A stretch of 64,000 nucleotides of DNA, taken from contig NZ_PENS01000001.1 in NCBI RefSeq assembly GCF_003144325.1, forward strand, positions 372,001 through 436,000. Reading direction: 5' to 3'. Shown here piece after piece: positions 62,477-64,000 of this stretch (positions within the stretch are counted from its first letter, which is position 1; each line of letters begins with the position of its first letter). The position numbers and the translations under genes are program-made. The stretch is from Proteus terrae (GTDB lineage: Bacteria > Pseudomonadota > Gammaproteobacteria > Enterobacterales > Enterobacteriaceae). Under the pieces are notes generated by a model. That model was not told the origin of the DNA. It saw nothing but the letters and a program-made list of their open reading frames with translations, and did no database searches.

Positions 62477-62512
62477 TTATCTATTTTGTTTCCATGGAAA
62501 CAAAATAGATAA
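62477..62512. promoter_or_regulatory. 36-bp perfect palindrome, probable MarR operator
   Basis: TTATCTATTTTGTTTCCA is followed by its exact reverse complement; centre 62494/62495. It ends 14 bp before the ATG of the exporter gene. Confidence 0.78.
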
Positions 62513-62526
62513 CAAGAGGCAATGTA

Positions 62527-63714
62527 ATGAAATTATCAATCCGCAGTTTGTTTTATCTCATTTGCTTTAGCGCACTATTAAGCTCTTTAGCACAAAATAT
62601 TTATACCCCTGTACTTCCCTTGATCCAACAGCAATTTAATACCACGTTATCACTGGTTAATCTGACAGTATCTGCATTTACTTTTGCGATGGCTGTTATG
62701 CAACTATTTTATGGTTCATTGATTGATAAATGGGGAAGAAAACCAATTTTACTCAGTGGATTAGCCGTTTCTATTGTGGGTGCATTGGGTTGTATTTGGT
62801 CTGACTCTATAAACTTATTAATTTTTTGGCGTGTGATCCAAGCTATCGGTATTGCAGCCATTCCCGTGGTTGCTGCTACTATTCTTGGCGATCTTTATCG
62901 AGGAAACGATCGCGCAAAAGCAATGGGATCGTATCAAATGCTATTAGCATTAGCGCCTGCCTGTGGCCCATTATTAGGGGGATATTTAGCGCAACATTAT
63001 CAATATCAAGGCATTTTTATTTTCTTAGCGGTTGTAGGTATCATATTGCTTATTACTCATCTCTTTTATTTACCTGAAACACGTCCTGAACAGAAAGAAA
63101 CCTTTAAAAGCTTATCGGCAATGCAACAAGTGCTCACCGCGCCTGCGGGTAAATCCGTGTTTGTCATGAGTTTTATGGTGTTTTATAACTATTTTTGCCT
63201 CTTGGTATTTTTACCTTTGATTGCCTTTCATCTCTATCAGTTAAACAGTACTGAAATTGGTGGATTATATGTACCAATGTCGATTGCGCTTATTTTAGGT
63301 AGCTATCTCTATCGTAAAGTTTGCCATCTATTTAGTGTTGAATATGGAGTGATATTCACCTCTTGTATCAATTTGATTATGTTGGCGTTATTTGCACTAT
63401 TTTGGCAAATCTCACTACCAATAATGCTTGGTTTAACCGTGTTATATGGGCTTTCTTTAGGCTTAACCATGCCAACGCACACGACATTATTAGCAAGTTA
63501 TTTTGGCTCGATGAGAGCAACTGCAATGGGGATTTATAACTTTATTCGTTATTGTGGAATGGCTGCTAGCCCTATGATTTCGGTCTATTTTGTGACTGAC
63601 AATAATTATGAGTATGTCTTTTATTCTTGTGTGATCTTAACGAGTTTGGCATTGTGTTTCACCATTAAGACCTTAATGTCTTCATTAAAAGAAAAAAAAC
63701 AAACTGCAAACTAA
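62527..63714 (+). CDS. MFS multidrug exporter, Bcr/CflA-like
   Basis: 395 residues, about 12 membrane helices. LYTPVLPLIQQQF and the loop GSLIDKWGRKPILLSG are typical of 12-helix drug/proton antiporters, and the RAKAMGSYQMLLALAPACGPLLGG segment is like the motif C of exporters. Ribosome site AGAGG 8 nt upstream. Likely derepressed by an effector of the divergent MarR protein. Substrate unknown. Confidence 0.85.
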   Translation: MKLSIRSLFYLICFSALLSSLAQNIYTPVLPLIQQQFNTTLSLVNLTVSAFTFAMAVMQLFYGSLIDKWGRKPILLSGLAVSIVGALGCIWSDSINLLIFWRVIQAIGIAAIPVVAATILGDLYRGNDRAKAMGSYQMLLALAPACGPLLGGYLAQHYQYQGIFIFLAVVGIILLITHLFYLPETRPEQKETFKSLSAMQQVLTAPAGKSVFVMSFMVFYNYFCLLVFLPLIAFHLYQLNSTEIGGLYVPMSIALILGSYLYRKVCHLFSVEYGVIFTSCINLIMLALFALFWQISLPIMLGLTVLYGLSLGLTMPTHTTLLASYFGSMRATAMGIYNFIRYCGMAASPMISVYFVTDNNYEYVFYSCVILTSLALCFTIKTLMSSLKEKKQTAN

Positions 63715-63725
63715 CAGGATATTTA

Positions 63726-64000
63726 ATGAAACTGACCATTGAAAAACTGACACAACTCTCAGAACAAGACCGTATTGATTTAGGCAAAATTTGGCAAAAT
63801 GTACGTTATCAATCAGCCCTAAAAAACGAGATCAACAACGAAAATGTACTCTTTGCCGCTAGATTTAATGAGCGATTATTAGCGGCTTGCTGGGTTAAAT
63901 TATCGGATAAAAAAGCGGTTATTACTGACTTTATGGTCAGAGAAGTGACACGCCGTCGCGGTGTTGGGCATTATTTACTGACACAATGCTTATCTACCTA
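63726..64000 (+). CDS. panM: PanD regulatory factor PanM (PanZ), 3' end missing
   Basis: GNAT-fold protein that triggers self-cleavage of pro-PanD (aspartate decarboxylase) and senses CoA. The first 91 residues agree with E. coli PanM: MKLTIEKLTQLSEQDRIDL and the acetyl-CoA-binding VREVTRRRGVGHYLL. The gene runs off the end of the window. It begins 11 bp after the exporter stop, so it might be read through from that promoter. Confidence 0.93.
   Translation, partial: MKLTIEKLTQLSEQDRIDLGKIWQNVRYQSALKNEINNENVLFAARFNERLLAACWVKLSDKKAVITDFMVREVTRRRGVGHYLLTQCLST

Overview
The window is a contiguous piece of an AT-rich enterobacterial chromosome. Gene content, protein sequences (Fis differs from the E. 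coli protein at about two residues, by memory) and low GC point to the Morganellaceae, most likely Proteus. No rRNA, tRNA, CRISPR array, insertion sequence or prophage was found. Most of it is conserved core genome. The accessory parts lie mainly at 36.0-39.3 kb and 43.9-55.2 kb.

Layout. 1-2.2 kb: periplasmic proteases degQ (5' end missing) and degS. 2.2-3.5 kb: a small zinc-ribbon protein and a DUF2157 membrane protein. 3.7-15.7 kb: an envelope block with murA-ibaG, the mlaFEDCB phospholipid-transport operon, and divergently yrbG-kdsD-kdsC-lptC-lptA-lptB-rpoN-hpf-ptsN, continuing into rapZ-npr and then rnk. 17.6-31.5 kb: pmbA/tldD with darP, a barnase/barstar-like pair, a nitrilase-family gene, yhdP, rng, maf and mreDCB. 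32.2-35.9 kb: acuI and aroQ-accB-accC. 36.0-39.3 kb: a probable cysteine-use locus (Lrp-type regulator, CyuP-like transporter, PatB-like C-S lyase). 39.6-43.8 kb: yhdT-panF-prmA and dusB-fis.

43.9-55.2 kb is the least ordinary stretch. It holds a satD/DUF3307 pair behind two identical 18-bp palindromes, a SUKH-domain protein, an acidic orphan protein, a 1281-residue autotransporter with an extended signal peptide, a perfect CRP site and a TTTA repeat tract upstream, a frameshifted membrane acyltransferase, a CynX-like transporter behind tandem palindromes, and a carbamate kinase. 55.5-60.6 kb is the ugp glycerol-3-phosphate system with PHO boxes pointing both ways. 61.1-64.0 kb holds loiP, a MarR regulator/MFS exporter pair sharing a 36-bp perfect palindrome, and the start of panM.

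How the genes work together: much of the window serves envelope building and repair (MurA, Mla, KdsD/KdsC, LptABC, MreBCD, YhdP, DegQ/DegS, LoiP). A second theme is nitrogen and carbon signalling (RpoN, PtsN, NPr, RapZ). I saw no complete, wholly new multi-gene system. The best candidates for new biology are the satD-DUF3307 pair with its operators, the autotransporter control region, the regulator/transporter/lyase locus, and the transporter with tandem palindromes. All functions come from reading translations and recalling families; no database search was run.
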